Positions 1-5,530 of a stretch of DNA of 5,550 bases are shown here, piece by piece (the first letter of the stretch is position 1; every line of letters starts with the position of its first letter). The translations under genes and the position numbers were made by a program. The notes below the pieces were generated by a model, which worked only from the letters and a program-made list of their open reading frames with translations, made no database searches and had not been told where the DNA came from. The stretch is taken from assembly GCA_946620035.1 (NCBI GenBank), contig CAMOMX010000128.1:1-5550 (forward strand). The letters run 5' to 3'. The DNA is from CAG-791 sp003447895. Lineage in GTDB: Bacteria; Bacillota; Clostridia; Lachnospirales; Lachnospiraceae.

Positions 1-52
1 ATATGATCGCAATCGCTATCGTTTGTTTCAGTCTTTTAACCGGATCCTTCAT
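1..52 (-). CDS. Start of an exported or membrane protein, cut off by the left window edge
   Basis: Reading the minus strand, an ATG at 52-50 opens a frame that stays open to the edge and gives MKDPVKRLKQTIAIAII. Four basic residues (two Lys-Arg/Lys pairs) followed by a hydrophobic run is the typical start of a signal peptide or signal anchor. A purine-rich GGAAGAGAG stretch (complement of about 56-64) lies just upstream and can serve as ribosome binding site. The start lies 26 nt after the stop of the truncated clostripain gene on the same strand, so the two are probably in one transcript. Only 17 residues are visible, so no family can be named. The opposite strand is also open here and hydrophobic (3-89), but it lacks a ribosome binding site inside the window and would overlap the neighbour's stop; I judge it a shadow. 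Confidence 0.6.
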   Translation of the reverse strand, partial: MKDPVKRLKQTIAIAII

Positions 53-78
53 ACTCTCTCTTCCAATGATAAACTTCT

Positions 79-468
79 TTACTTCCTAAGCGCACCGCTC
101 TCGCTGAAGTAATACCAAACGCCGTCAATCTCATGCCATCCGATCTGCATCACACCATCCTCGTCAATAGAGAGCCCCTTTCCATCGGGGTCACACAGGT
201 ACTCGCTCTCCAGATGCCATTTCCCGGATCCCCCTGTCATGACGATAAACTTAACGTTATCGCCCTCACTGAAGTTTGCCTGAAGGATCTGGCGAAGGTT
301 GTAGGAGGCCATACCGCTCTCCGTTTCCAGATCCGCTCCGCAGTCGTACAGAAGGATCGTGCGGTCCGCCCTGTCGCCGCCGGCATTTTCCGCTGCGCGG
401 GCTGCAGGGGCGCAAATAAAAATTGACACCATGACTGTCATTAGAACGGCAAAGAATTTTTTTCCCAT
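79..468 (-). CDS. Truncated secreted clostripain-like (peptidase C11) protein fused to one cell-wall-binding repeat
   Basis: This 129-residue protein has a signal peptide (basic GKK start, hydrophobic residues 5-22, likely cleavage after ARA at 23-25). Residues 36-98 match the first part of clostripain-related C11 peptidases: the first core strand TILLYDCGADLE (37-48), the helix around MASYNLRQIL, the second strand VKFIVMTGG (72-80), then W84 and the ESEYL stretch. In full C11 enzymes the catalytic His and Cys come later in the caspase-like fold; here that whole core is missing. From about residue 100 the protein runs straight into a choline-binding-type repeat (DEDGVM, GWHEIDG, WYYF) and stops. 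The reading frame is intact, so this looks like an in-frame internal deletion, not a frameshift. It cannot be a working protease of the known type. The start is supported by AGGAGAGG (complement of 478-485) nine nt before the ATG. It may be a remnant, or a small secreted wall-bound protein still in use. The tail is nearly identical to that of the 943-residue protein at the other end of the window. Confidence 0.85.
   Translation of the reverse strand: MGKKFFAVLMTVMVSIFICAPAARAAENAGGDRADRTILLYDCGADLETESGMASYNLRQILQANFSEGDNVKFIVMTGGSGKWHLESEYLCDPDGKGLSIDEDGVMQIGWHEIDGVWYYFSESGALRK
163..177 (-). other. Probable deletion/fusion junction inside the clostripain-like gene
   Basis: Homology to the peptidase C11 N-terminus fades at residues 96-101 (GKGLSI), and the wall-binding repeat begins at DEDGVM (residue 102 on). 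The boundary is placed by protein pattern only, so it is accurate to a few codons. No direct repeat marking the deletion ends can be judged without the intact parent gene. Confidence 0.55.
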
Positions 469-477
469 AGTCAGATT

Positions 478-485
478 CCTCTCCT
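478..485 (-). promoter_or_regulatory. Ribosome binding site of the truncated clostripain gene
   Basis: The minus strand reads AGGAGAGG nine nt before the ATG at 468. It fixes this start. Confidence 0.7.
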
Positions 486-513
486 GCCAAGACTCGTTCT
501 CGTTCCCTTTTTA

Positions 514-519
514 ACTATA
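514..519 (-). promoter_or_regulatory. Possible -10 element upstream of the truncated clostripain gene
   Basis: TATAGT lies in the 72-nt gap after the phosphodiesterase gene, about 45 nt before the ATG at 468. No -35 hexamer is visible at 16-18 nt, and the gap is short enough for read-through from the upstream gene, so it may not be a real promoter. No stem followed by a T run is seen in the gap, which also favours read-through. Confidence 0.22.
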
Positions 520-540
520 CACCATATGACTTTTGACGGG

Positions 541-2406
541 TTACAGGAAAGAAAATGCCGAGCGCACTCTCTGCACCATGTTCATGATATCCGAGCCGTA
601 CTGGTCAATGACCTCCTTGCACAGGGCCGGATCATTGGTGAGGATTGCGTCAACATTGAGGCTCACGAGCTTCTTCATGGTCTCTTTCTCGTTTACCGTC
701 CAGACAAAGACGCGCTTTCCCGCGCGGTGGAGCCGCTCCACGTTCTCAAATGTGGCGAAGGTCTCCTGAATACTGATGATATCGGCCGCGTCAAGAGACT
801 CCAGATCTCCCATTCCGACCACCGATGTATACGCCGTGAGCACGTACGGATTGATCTTCCGCACTTCTTCAAGTGTGCTGTAGTCCTGGGAGGTTATATC
901 ACAGTTATTCAGATAGTCATTCTCTAAGATAATATCCACTACTTTCTGCGTGATTCCCTCGTCATGTCCGTTTCTCTTGATCTCAATATTGAGATAGAGC
1001 TTAGTATCACCGCTCCCGGCAAGTTTGAGGACTTCGTCCAATGTCGGAATCCCGGTCCCCTCAAATTCTTTGTCAAAAAATGCACCGTTATCCAGGTCTC
1101 TTATCTCGTCGTAGGTCACTTCCCAGACGTTCTTATTAAGGCCGGTGGTTCTCTTTAAATTGTCATCATGCATGACGATAATGGTCCCGTCTCCTAGCAT
1201 CTGTACATCGAGCTCTGCTGCCGAAAAGCCCTCGTCCATGCACATCTTGAAAGCCGGCAGTGTGTTCTCGGGCGCCTTCGCGGAATACCCGCGGTGTGCC
1301 ATGATCATGGGGACGCCGCCGTTCGTGTCGAGCATCCACCGGATCTGTGCAAACCTCTTAGGCCCCGAAAAGAACAGGGAGACCGCGCAGACCACCACGA
1401 TCACCCACTTAAGCGCGGGATACCTGCTGATCAAATGAGGAGGTTCCGTGTACTCATGAATAGATTCTCCCAGCTGCTCCTTTCTCCTGTAATAGGCACA
1501 CATGAAGGACGACGCAATGAGCGGCGTCAGGACCCACAGGAAGAAAAGATAGAAAATCGTGCCGGTAGGCGTGAACCGTTCGGCAAAAAAGGTGTTAAAG
1601 CCAGGTGTCTGAGCGGGCATCAGCCACGCGGACAAGAGAAACCAGATCCCGACGATCGCAGCTGTGCCGGCATAATAGAGAAGACACACAAGGAGAAGCC
1701 AGCCGAGCGTGATCATTCCGATTTTGATCACGTGCTTTCCTTTTGTCATGGCGGCGCTCTTTTTGCAGGCCGCCTTAAAGCTCGTCTCGTCCTCTTCCAT
1801 CATGACGGGAATCGAATAGACCCAGCGCAGAAAGCAGTAGATCGCGAGCACCTGGAAGCACAAAAACGCCGCTTTCTCCCAGTTGTGCTTTCGAAAATCC
1901 TCCAGAATAAATCCCGGGATCTTGATCACGGAAATGACGCTGGACACATCTCCGGTCAGGGTTCCGAATCGCAGTACCAGGATCGTGTACGGTAAGAGCA
2001 GCAGATTTTCAAACTTCAGCCGCTCCGAAATAAGATCGAAGCCCGCCGAGAAAATCTGCTTAAGCGTTCTCTTCTGACCGCATTTGCATGCGTGCAGCGT
2101 ATCATAGAGCGCAAACTGCTCGAACATGGTCCCCGCGACCAGGAGAATTCCCAGAACAATGAGTATGATCCAGGTGATCGGATTTTTGATGACCTCAATG
2201 ATGTTGTCCCAGGTGATGACTGTCGTCTTGTTGCCGATCAGCCACAGCCTCTCCAGGCATGTCATGATCGGAAACAGCACGAAAAAAGTGAACAGCCTGA
2301 AATTTACCTCAAAGGCGATTATGTTCCCGAAGTTCTTCTTCATCAGCCCAAAGGGCTGCATGACTGTATTAAACCAAGCCTTGTTCCTGTCAATAAATCC
2401 GCTCAT
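541..2406 (-). CDS. Membrane-anchored glycerophosphodiester phosphodiesterase
   Basis: This 621-residue protein has a multi-pass membrane half and a C-terminal catalytic half. Hydrophobic segments lie near residues 36-58, 77-98, 133-150, 179-201, 228-262 (long, perhaps two passes), 283-305 and 332-348, matching the membrane domain that precedes GDPD domains in many Firmicutes. The GDPD domain runs from about 366 to 600. It shows HRG with His371, PENT with Glu380, the metal-binding ELD pair (Glu398, Asp400), HDD with His413, NIEIK with Glu475 and Lys477, and the closing WTVNE and DAILTNDP motifs. All expected catalytic residues are present. The family hydrolyses glycerophosphodiesters to an alcohol and sn-glycerol-3-phosphate; membrane-bound members may act on lipid headgroups or teichoic-acid glycerophosphate, but the substrate cannot be read from the sequence. 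The catalytic domain should face outward if the last segment crosses in to out; this is an inference. GGAGGGAG (complement of 2413-2420) six nt before the ATG supports the start. The gene lies 72 nt upstream of the truncated clostripain gene and diverges from the surface-protein gene. Confidence 0.95.
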   Translation of the reverse strand: MSGFIDRNKAWFNTVMQPFGLMKKNFGNIIAFEVNFRLFTFFVLFPIMTCLERLWLIGNKTTVITWDNIIEVIKNPITWIILIVLGILLVAGTMFEQFALYDTLHACKCGQKRTLKQIFSAGFDLISERLKFENLLLLPYTILVLRFGTLTGDVSSVISVIKIPGFILEDFRKHNWEKAAFLCFQVLAIYCFLRWVYSIPVMMEEDETSFKAACKKSAAMTKGKHVIKIGMITLGWLLLVCLLYYAGTAAIVGIWFLLSAWLMPAQTPGFNTFFAERFTPTGTIFYLFFLWVLTPLIASSFMCAYYRRKEQLGESIHEYTEPPHLISRYPALKWVIVVVCAVSLFFSGPKRFAQIRWMLDTNGGVPMIMAHRGYSAKAPENTLPAFKMCMDEGFSAAELDVQMLGDGTIIVMHDDNLKRTTGLNKNVWEVTYDEIRDLDNGAFFDKEFEGTGIPTLDEVLKLAGSGDTKLYLNIEIKRNGHDEGITQKVVDIILENDYLNNCDITSQDYSTLEEVRKINPYVLTAYTSVVGMGDLESLDAADIISIQETFATFENVERLHRAGKRVFVWTVNEKETMKKLVSLNVDAILTNDPALCKEVIDQYGSDIMNMVQRVRSAFSFL

Positions 2407-2412
2407 CCTCTA

Positions 2413-2420
2413 CTCCCTCC
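2413..2420 (-). promoter_or_regulatory. Ribosome binding site of the phosphodiesterase gene
   Basis: The minus strand reads GGAGGGAG six nt before the ATG at 2406, a strong Shine-Dalgarno match that decides the start. Confidence 0.75.
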
Positions 2421-2453
2421 AAGATGCTTCAATTTGATCCGCACCCATAAAAT

Positions 2454-2475
2454 ACTATATCACAGTTCCTGCCAA
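2454..2475 (-). promoter_or_regulatory. Candidate promoter of the phosphodiesterase gene
   Basis: The minus strand carries TATAGT (complement of 2454-2459), about 47 nt before the start codon, in an AT-rich stretch. TTGGCA (complement of 2470-2475) lies upstream but only 10 nt away, too close to be its -35; paired with the overlapping TTTTAT downstream it would have a 17-nt spacer. The exact promoter is therefore uncertain. Confidence 0.3.
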
Positions 2476-2499
2476 CATTTTTTATTTTTGGACATTCCA

Positions 2500-2537
2500 G
2501 ATCGAAGATCGGCGGCTCGTTCCGCCTCGCTTCGATC
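2500..2537. repeat. 38-nt imperfect palindrome in the divergent intergenic region
   Basis: GATCGAAG (2500-2507) pairs perfectly with CTTCGATC (2530-2537). After a 3x3 internal mismatch, GGCGG (2511-2515) pairs with CCGCC (2522-2526) around the six-base loop CTCGTT. Neither strand has a T run after the stem, so it is not an ordinary intrinsic terminator. It lies upstream of both candidate promoters and could be an operator, a DNA-level cruciform or a dispersed genomic repeat. It is notably GC-rich against AT-rich flanks. Confidence 0.6.
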
Positions 2538-2607
2538 CCGCCCCACCACAATATGATGTGCTAATCTGCAACTTAATCCGAATATATAGGAGTATTTCAC
2601 ATAAACA

Positions 2608-2618
2608 TATGCTAAAAT
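2608..2618 (+). promoter_or_regulatory. Candidate extended -10 promoter of the surface-protein gene
   Basis: The sequence TATGCTAAAAT contains TGnTAAAAT, an extended -10 element with five of six matches to TATAAT. No good -35 is seen 16-18 nt upstream, which extended -10 promoters can lack. It would give a leader of about 60 nt before the ATG at 2686. Confidence 0.35.
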
Positions 2619-2671
2619 CCATATAGGAATCAACCTATCCGCAACTGGCGACATTGACATTCAGACTATAT

Positions 2672-2676
2672 GAGGA
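2672..2676 (+). promoter_or_regulatory. Ribosome binding site of the surface-protein gene
   Basis: GAGGA ends nine nt before the ATG at 2686. It favours this start over the later in-frame ATG at 2761, which would leave the signal peptide without basic residues. Confidence 0.6.
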
Positions 2677-2685
2677 AATTTCTAT

Positions 2686-5517
2686 ATGCAAATCCCCGCA
2701 AATCAGACAGGCCTTTCAAGAACCATCCAAAGACATATTGCCTCCGCATCTGCGGCCACCATGATCGCTATCCTTATTTTGACAAGTTCGCCCGGACTAT
2801 ATGTGCGGGCCGCTCAGAAGCCGGACACAGTTTCCGGTTTCGGTGTTCAGGTGTCGAGCAGTCCGACGGCAACGCTCACCTGGAACAAGGTCGACTGCGA
2901 CGGCTACAAGGTCTGCCGTGACAAAAGAGTGATCGCCCGGGTGAAACCGGGAACATCCGGCAGTCAGGTCACCTTTGTGGATGAAAATATAGACCCCGGC
3001 AAAAGCTACACCTATTCCGTAAAAGCTTATCGGAATGAGAACGGCAAGGAAATCTGCAGCTCTCCGGCGACTCCCTTAAAGATCGTAGACGGTTATACTT
3101 ATAGCGATGCGGGCGACGGAGGCATAAAGCTCACCGGATACACCGGGCAGGACACTAAGCTCGTCATCCCGGACACCCTGGACGGCAAAAAAGTGACCGG
3201 GATCGGTGACGGGTGTTTCAGCGGAAATCCCTGGCCTGAGCGCGTGTATGTCCCGGAAGGCGTCGTGAAGATCGGCGACTACGGATTCGAGTGCTGCAGC
3301 CACATAGAGAAGATCTACCTGCCGGATTCCCTTCGCGAAATAGGAAACGGTGCATTCTCAGGATGTAGCGTTCTGACTCTGGCAGATTTTTCGGACGGCG
3401 TCACCTCCATCGGAGACGGCGCCTTTATGGCCTGCCAGAGCATGACCCGGATCGCTCTTCCGGCGGACCTGCAGCAGCTTGGTAAATTTGCCTTCGCTTT
3501 CTGTAATGATCTGACAGATGTCTCATTCAGGGGCAATAAACTCACGGCCATTCCCGAGCGCGCCTTCGACAGCTGCTCTAATCTCGAGGTGATCGATCTT
3601 CCGAACAGCGTTACGACGATCGGAAAGAGGGCCTTCTATAACTGCGATATCCTCAGAAGGATCAACGGAAATGCCCTGAAAGAAGTGGGCGACTATGCCT
3701 TCGAGCGTACAGAGGTCTATGATATTTCCGGCGCTCTTGATGATGATGTAACTCTGGGTTTTGGCGTATTTGCGAGAAATGAGACAGACAGATACAACAA
3801 GGACTCTTTCTCCGGGAATGAAAAGCAGACCGATCTTCCGGGCACAGCGACGCTCACAGAAGGAGTCTTCTACGGATCCCCGATCAACGGGATCAGAATG
3901 TACAGCTCCGATCATGACAACTATAAGGTCATAGACGGAAGTGTATATACAGCCGACGGCAAGACGCTTTTTGTCTATTTTCCCACCGAGCTGAATGAAA
4001 ACTATGAGTACGAGAAGACCTCGGAGGCGGAGCAGAAAATATTCCATGTCCCGGAAGGAGTCACGCGCATAGCGCCGTACGCGTTCTTTGAGTGCGGACT
4101 TGAGCAGATCTATCTCCCGTCAACATTGACCGAGATCTCTGATCACGCCTTTACAAGGAGCGGGATCGCTCCCGATCCGGGAATGCTTACGGACTATGAC
4201 GGCAACGAGATCACCGCTGAGACAGAAGGGATCACTTTTGGCAGCAATGCTTTCGATAAGTGGTCTCTGGATCCGGAAGTGCCGGCCGAATCCACAAAAG
4301 TCGCTATAACAGCGGCAGGCGGGGCTGCAGATAACAGCGGCACAGCTGTGAATGGTCCTTTCCCGGACTCCTACACGATGACCTCTCTGGCGGGTGACAA
4401 GAGCCTCTACCGCGCTGAGGATTTTGACGGATATTCCGATATTACTGACCGTTTTTCCGAGTGGTGCCGGGAATATATCGAAAAAAACAAGTCTATCATG
4501 CCGTTTGACATGCAGATGAAATTGTTGGTCGCTATGTACTGCAGTATGTATAAGAGCGACCAGCACTATAATCAGATGGCAGTCGCCCTCAACGGCGATA
4601 CAGATTGGGCGCCGGAAGCCCTCCGGATCTCAGGCCATGAATATGAGGACATGTATCTCATGGCAGATCACGGGGTATCCACTGAACTGCACAGGGCGCA
4701 GGTCCATGACGATCTGGTCCTGTACAGCGGCATCACGGATGCCTTTGTCAATAGAATCGCAGGCGCCACCCCGGGAACTCAGGTCACCGCAGATGACCTG
4801 ATCGCCGCGATCGGTAGCGAATACGAGGAAAAAGCAATGATGAGCACCTCTGCCAGCTTCAAGGTCTCTTACGGCTTTACCGGAGATTACGGCGTGATGG
4901 CTATTATCCTGGCTTCTGATGATGCCCTGAATTCCCTGGGCACATTCTGTCTGGACTGTTTCAAGGGGTCTGATGGAAACAATGGGGAATTGGAACTTCT
5001 TCTCGACGCCGGTGCGCGCTTCAAGGTACTGGACGTGGGAACCGCCGAAGCCGAGGTCTGGGGACAGCCCGGCAAGTGCACCTATGTCATGATGGAGCTG
5101 CTCGAAGATGAAAAGGATCCGTTTGAGCTGACAGACGAAGAATGCAAATGTGATAATGAAGAGGACGAGGACGAGCCTGATAAAGAGGATACTGATCCTG
5201 ATAAGGAGGATAACGAGCCCGAGAAAGAGGATTCTAAGCCCAAGAAAGATGAAAGCGGTACTAAGTACAAGAAAGGCTGGGTGAAAACCAAGGAGGGCTG
5301 GAAATACCGCAAGTCAGATGGCAGCTTTGCGACGGGCTGGCTGAAACTGGGTGACAGATGGTTTTACTTAAACAGCGATGGAATCATGCAGACCGGATGG
5401 CAGGTCATCGACGGAGAACGATACTACATGAACAGCGAAGGTGTCATGCTGACCGGTTGGCACGAGATCGACGGGATCTGGTACTACTTCAGCGAGAGCG
5501 GCGCACTGCGAAAATGA
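2686..5517 (+). CDS. Secreted cell-wall-bound BspA-type LRR protein with an ADP-ribosyltransferase exoenzyme-like domain
   Basis: This 943-residue protein is a mosaic. A long signal peptide (Arg12, Arg16, hydrophobic 26-38) has a likely cleavage after VRA at 40-42. Residues 46-134 form an Fn3-like domain (LTWNKV, YTYSVKAY). Residues 137-495 are BspA-type leucine-rich repeats with the recurring pattern IG..AF..C..L..I.LP, plus a YKVIDGSVYTADGKTL unit usual in this family. A linker (496-585) follows. Residues 586-808 resemble ADP-ribosyltransferase exoenzymes: a helical start, DDLVLYSG (675-682) at the first motif, STS at 720-722, and ExE at 768-770 (ELELLLDAGARFKVL). The first motif normally has Arg after Tyr; here it is Ser681. 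Residues 826-857 are an acidic linker with four heptads, and 861-943 are about four wall-binding repeats (GW at 884, 904, 924). By family knowledge, LRRs bind host or bacterial ligands and the repeats hold the protein on the wall; the transfer reaction from NAD+ is doubtful given Ser681. No immunity-type or secretion partner gene is visible in the 33 nt downstream. Confidence 0.92.
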   Translation: MQIPANQTGLSRTIQRHIASASAATMIAILILTSSPGLYVRAAQKPDTVSGFGVQVSSSPTATLTWNKVDCDGYKVCRDKRVIARVKPGTSGSQVTFVDENIDPGKSYTYSVKAYRNENGKEICSSPATPLKIVDGYTYSDAGDGGIKLTGYTGQDTKLVIPDTLDGKKVTGIGDGCFSGNPWPERVYVPEGVVKIGDYGFECCSHIEKIYLPDSLREIGNGAFSGCSVLTLADFSDGVTSIGDGAFMACQSMTRIALPADLQQLGKFAFAFCNDLTDVSFRGNKLTAIPERAFDSCSNLEVIDLPNSVTTIGKRAFYNCDILRRINGNALKEVGDYAFERTEVYDISGALDDDVTLGFGVFARNETDRYNKDSFSGNEKQTDLPGTATLTEGVFYGSPINGIRMYSSDHDNYKVIDGSVYTADGKTLFVYFPTELNENYEYEKTSEAEQKIFHVPEGVTRIAPYAFFECGLEQIYLPSTLTEISDHAFTRSGIAPDPGMLTDYDGNEITAETEGITFGSNAFDKWSLDPEVPAESTKVAITAAGGAADNSGTAVNGPFPDSYTMTSLAGDKSLYRAEDFDGYSDITDRFSEWCREYIEKNKSIMPFDMQMKLLVAMYCSMYKSDQHYNQMAVALNGDTDWAPEALRISGHEYEDMYLMADHGVSTELHRAQVHDDLVLYSGITDAFVNRIAGATPGTQVTADDLIAAIGSEYEEKAMMSTSASFKVSYGFTGDYGVMAIILASDDALNSLGTFCLDCFKGSDGNNGELELLLDAGARFKVLDVGTAEAEVWGQPGKCTYVMMELLEDEKDPFELTDEECKCDNEEDEDEPDKEDTDPDKEDNEPEKEDSKPKKDESGTKYKKGWVKTKEGWKYRKSDGSFATGWLKLGDRWFYLNSDGIMQTGWQVIDGERYYMNSEGVMLTGWHEIDGIWYYFSESGALRK
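2821..3087 (+). other. Fn3-like domain of the surface protein (residues 46-134)
   Basis: The segment has the Fn3 strand pattern: T-A-T-L-T-W-N-K-V early, DGYKV in the middle, and DPGKSYTYSVKAY near the end, followed by SSPAT. It directly follows the signal peptide and probably acts as a spacer or binding module at the free end of the protein. Confidence 0.7.
3094..4170 (+). repeat. BspA-type leucine-rich repeats (residues 137-495)
   Basis: Repeats of about 22-24 residues recur with G-x-x-x-I-G-x-x-A-F-x-x-C and I-x-L-P signatures, for example IGNGAFSGC, IGDGAFMAC, IPERAFDSC, IGKRAFYNC and IAPYAFFEC. The array is regular up to about residue 345, is broken by a less regular stretch, and resumes around 457-495. 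A further weak unit (GITFGSNAF) sits in the linker beyond. Confidence 0.85.
4441..5109 (+). other. ADP-ribosyltransferase exoenzyme-like domain (residues 586-808)
   Basis: The order and spacing of the parts follow the R-S-E class: helical N-terminal part, a DDLVLY-x-G strand (codons 4708-4731), a GSEYEEKAMMSTS segment (STS at 4843-4851), and ELELLLDAGARFKVL (ExE at 4987-4995), then a final strand TYVMMEL. Both glutamates of ExE are present. The residue expected to be the NAD-binding Arg is Ser681 (AGC at 4726-4728), one base away from an Arg codon. The family call rests on motif recognition only. Confidence 0.7.
5173..5256 (+). repeat. Four 21-bp units encoding an acidic heptad-repeat linker (residues 830-857)
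   Basis: The protein reads EPDKEDT, DPDKEDN, EPEKEDS, KPKKDES in register, giving [E/D/K]P[D/E/K]K(E/K)(D/E)x seven-residue units. The last unit has switched from acidic to basic. The DNA units are similar but not identical, so the duplication is not recent. It separates the enzyme-like domain from the wall-binding repeats. Confidence 0.85.
5266..5514 (+). repeat. Choline-binding-type cell-wall-binding repeats (residues 861-943)
   Basis: About four units of 20 residues are seen, each with an aromatic pair and a closing G-W: YKKGW...FATGW, WFYLNSDGIMQTGW, YYMNSEGVMLTGW, and a last half unit ending SGALRK. Repeats of this kind bind choline-decorated or other teichoic acids, or glucans in related proteins; the ligand here is unknown. 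Confidence 0.85.
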
Positions 5518-5530
5518 GTCGAAAATGAGT
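5509..5530 (+). repeat. 11-bp tandem duplication over the stop codon
   Basis: CGAAAATGAGT occurs twice in a row (5509-5519 and 5520-5530), followed by a partial third CGAAG. The first copy holds the last two codons and the TGA stop. The second copy is in another frame, so it does not alter the protein. Confidence 0.8.

Noticed and set aside
3..89. Hydrophobic plus-strand frame that could be the end of a membrane protein from the left
   Set aside because: The opposite strand has an ATG with a purine-rich site and a signal-like start at 52, at proper distance behind a same-strand gene. The hydrophobic character of the plus frame is partly the complement of that segment.
1294..1995. Long plus-strand frame of 233 codons opposite the phosphodiesterase
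   Set aside because: It is rich in Arg, Asp, His and Pro, has no domain pattern, and lies wholly inside a gene with clear catalytic motifs on the other strand.
482..2475. Shared TCCTGCCAA nonamer upstream of both complete minus-strand genes (482-490 and 2467-2475)
   Set aside because: In one case it overlaps the ribosome binding site and in the other it lies about 60 nt from the start codon, so the positions do not agree with a common operator; a chance match is plausible.
2516..2550. tRNA-like 3' end: TTCGATC followed by a CCACCA-type ending
   Set aside because: The five bases on either side of TTCGATC do not pair as a T arm, and no anticodon or D arm is found upstream. The match is part of the palindrome.
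2654..2659. Perfect TTGACA -35 hexamer before the surface-protein gene
   Set aside because: At 16-18 nt downstream there is no -10 element; the positions fall between the ribosome binding site and the start codon. Transcription from there would start inside the coding region.
2460..2660. 66-residue minus-strand frame in the divergent intergenic region
   Set aside because: It has no family resemblance, spans the palindrome and promoter candidates, and ends inside the likely promoter of the phosphodiesterase gene.
2670..2921. Alternative start at 2670 in another frame, MRKFLYANPRKS, resembling a basic N-terminus
   Set aside because: The ATG overlaps the ribosome binding site of the real gene, has no site of its own, and the frame leads to no hydrophobic segment or recognisable domain. 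It stays a shadow of the surface-protein gene.
3523..4047. 174-codon minus-strand frame opposite the LRR region
   Set aside because: It is explained by the repetitive codon pattern of the leucine-rich repeats on the plus strand, and has no ribosome binding site or recognisable motif.
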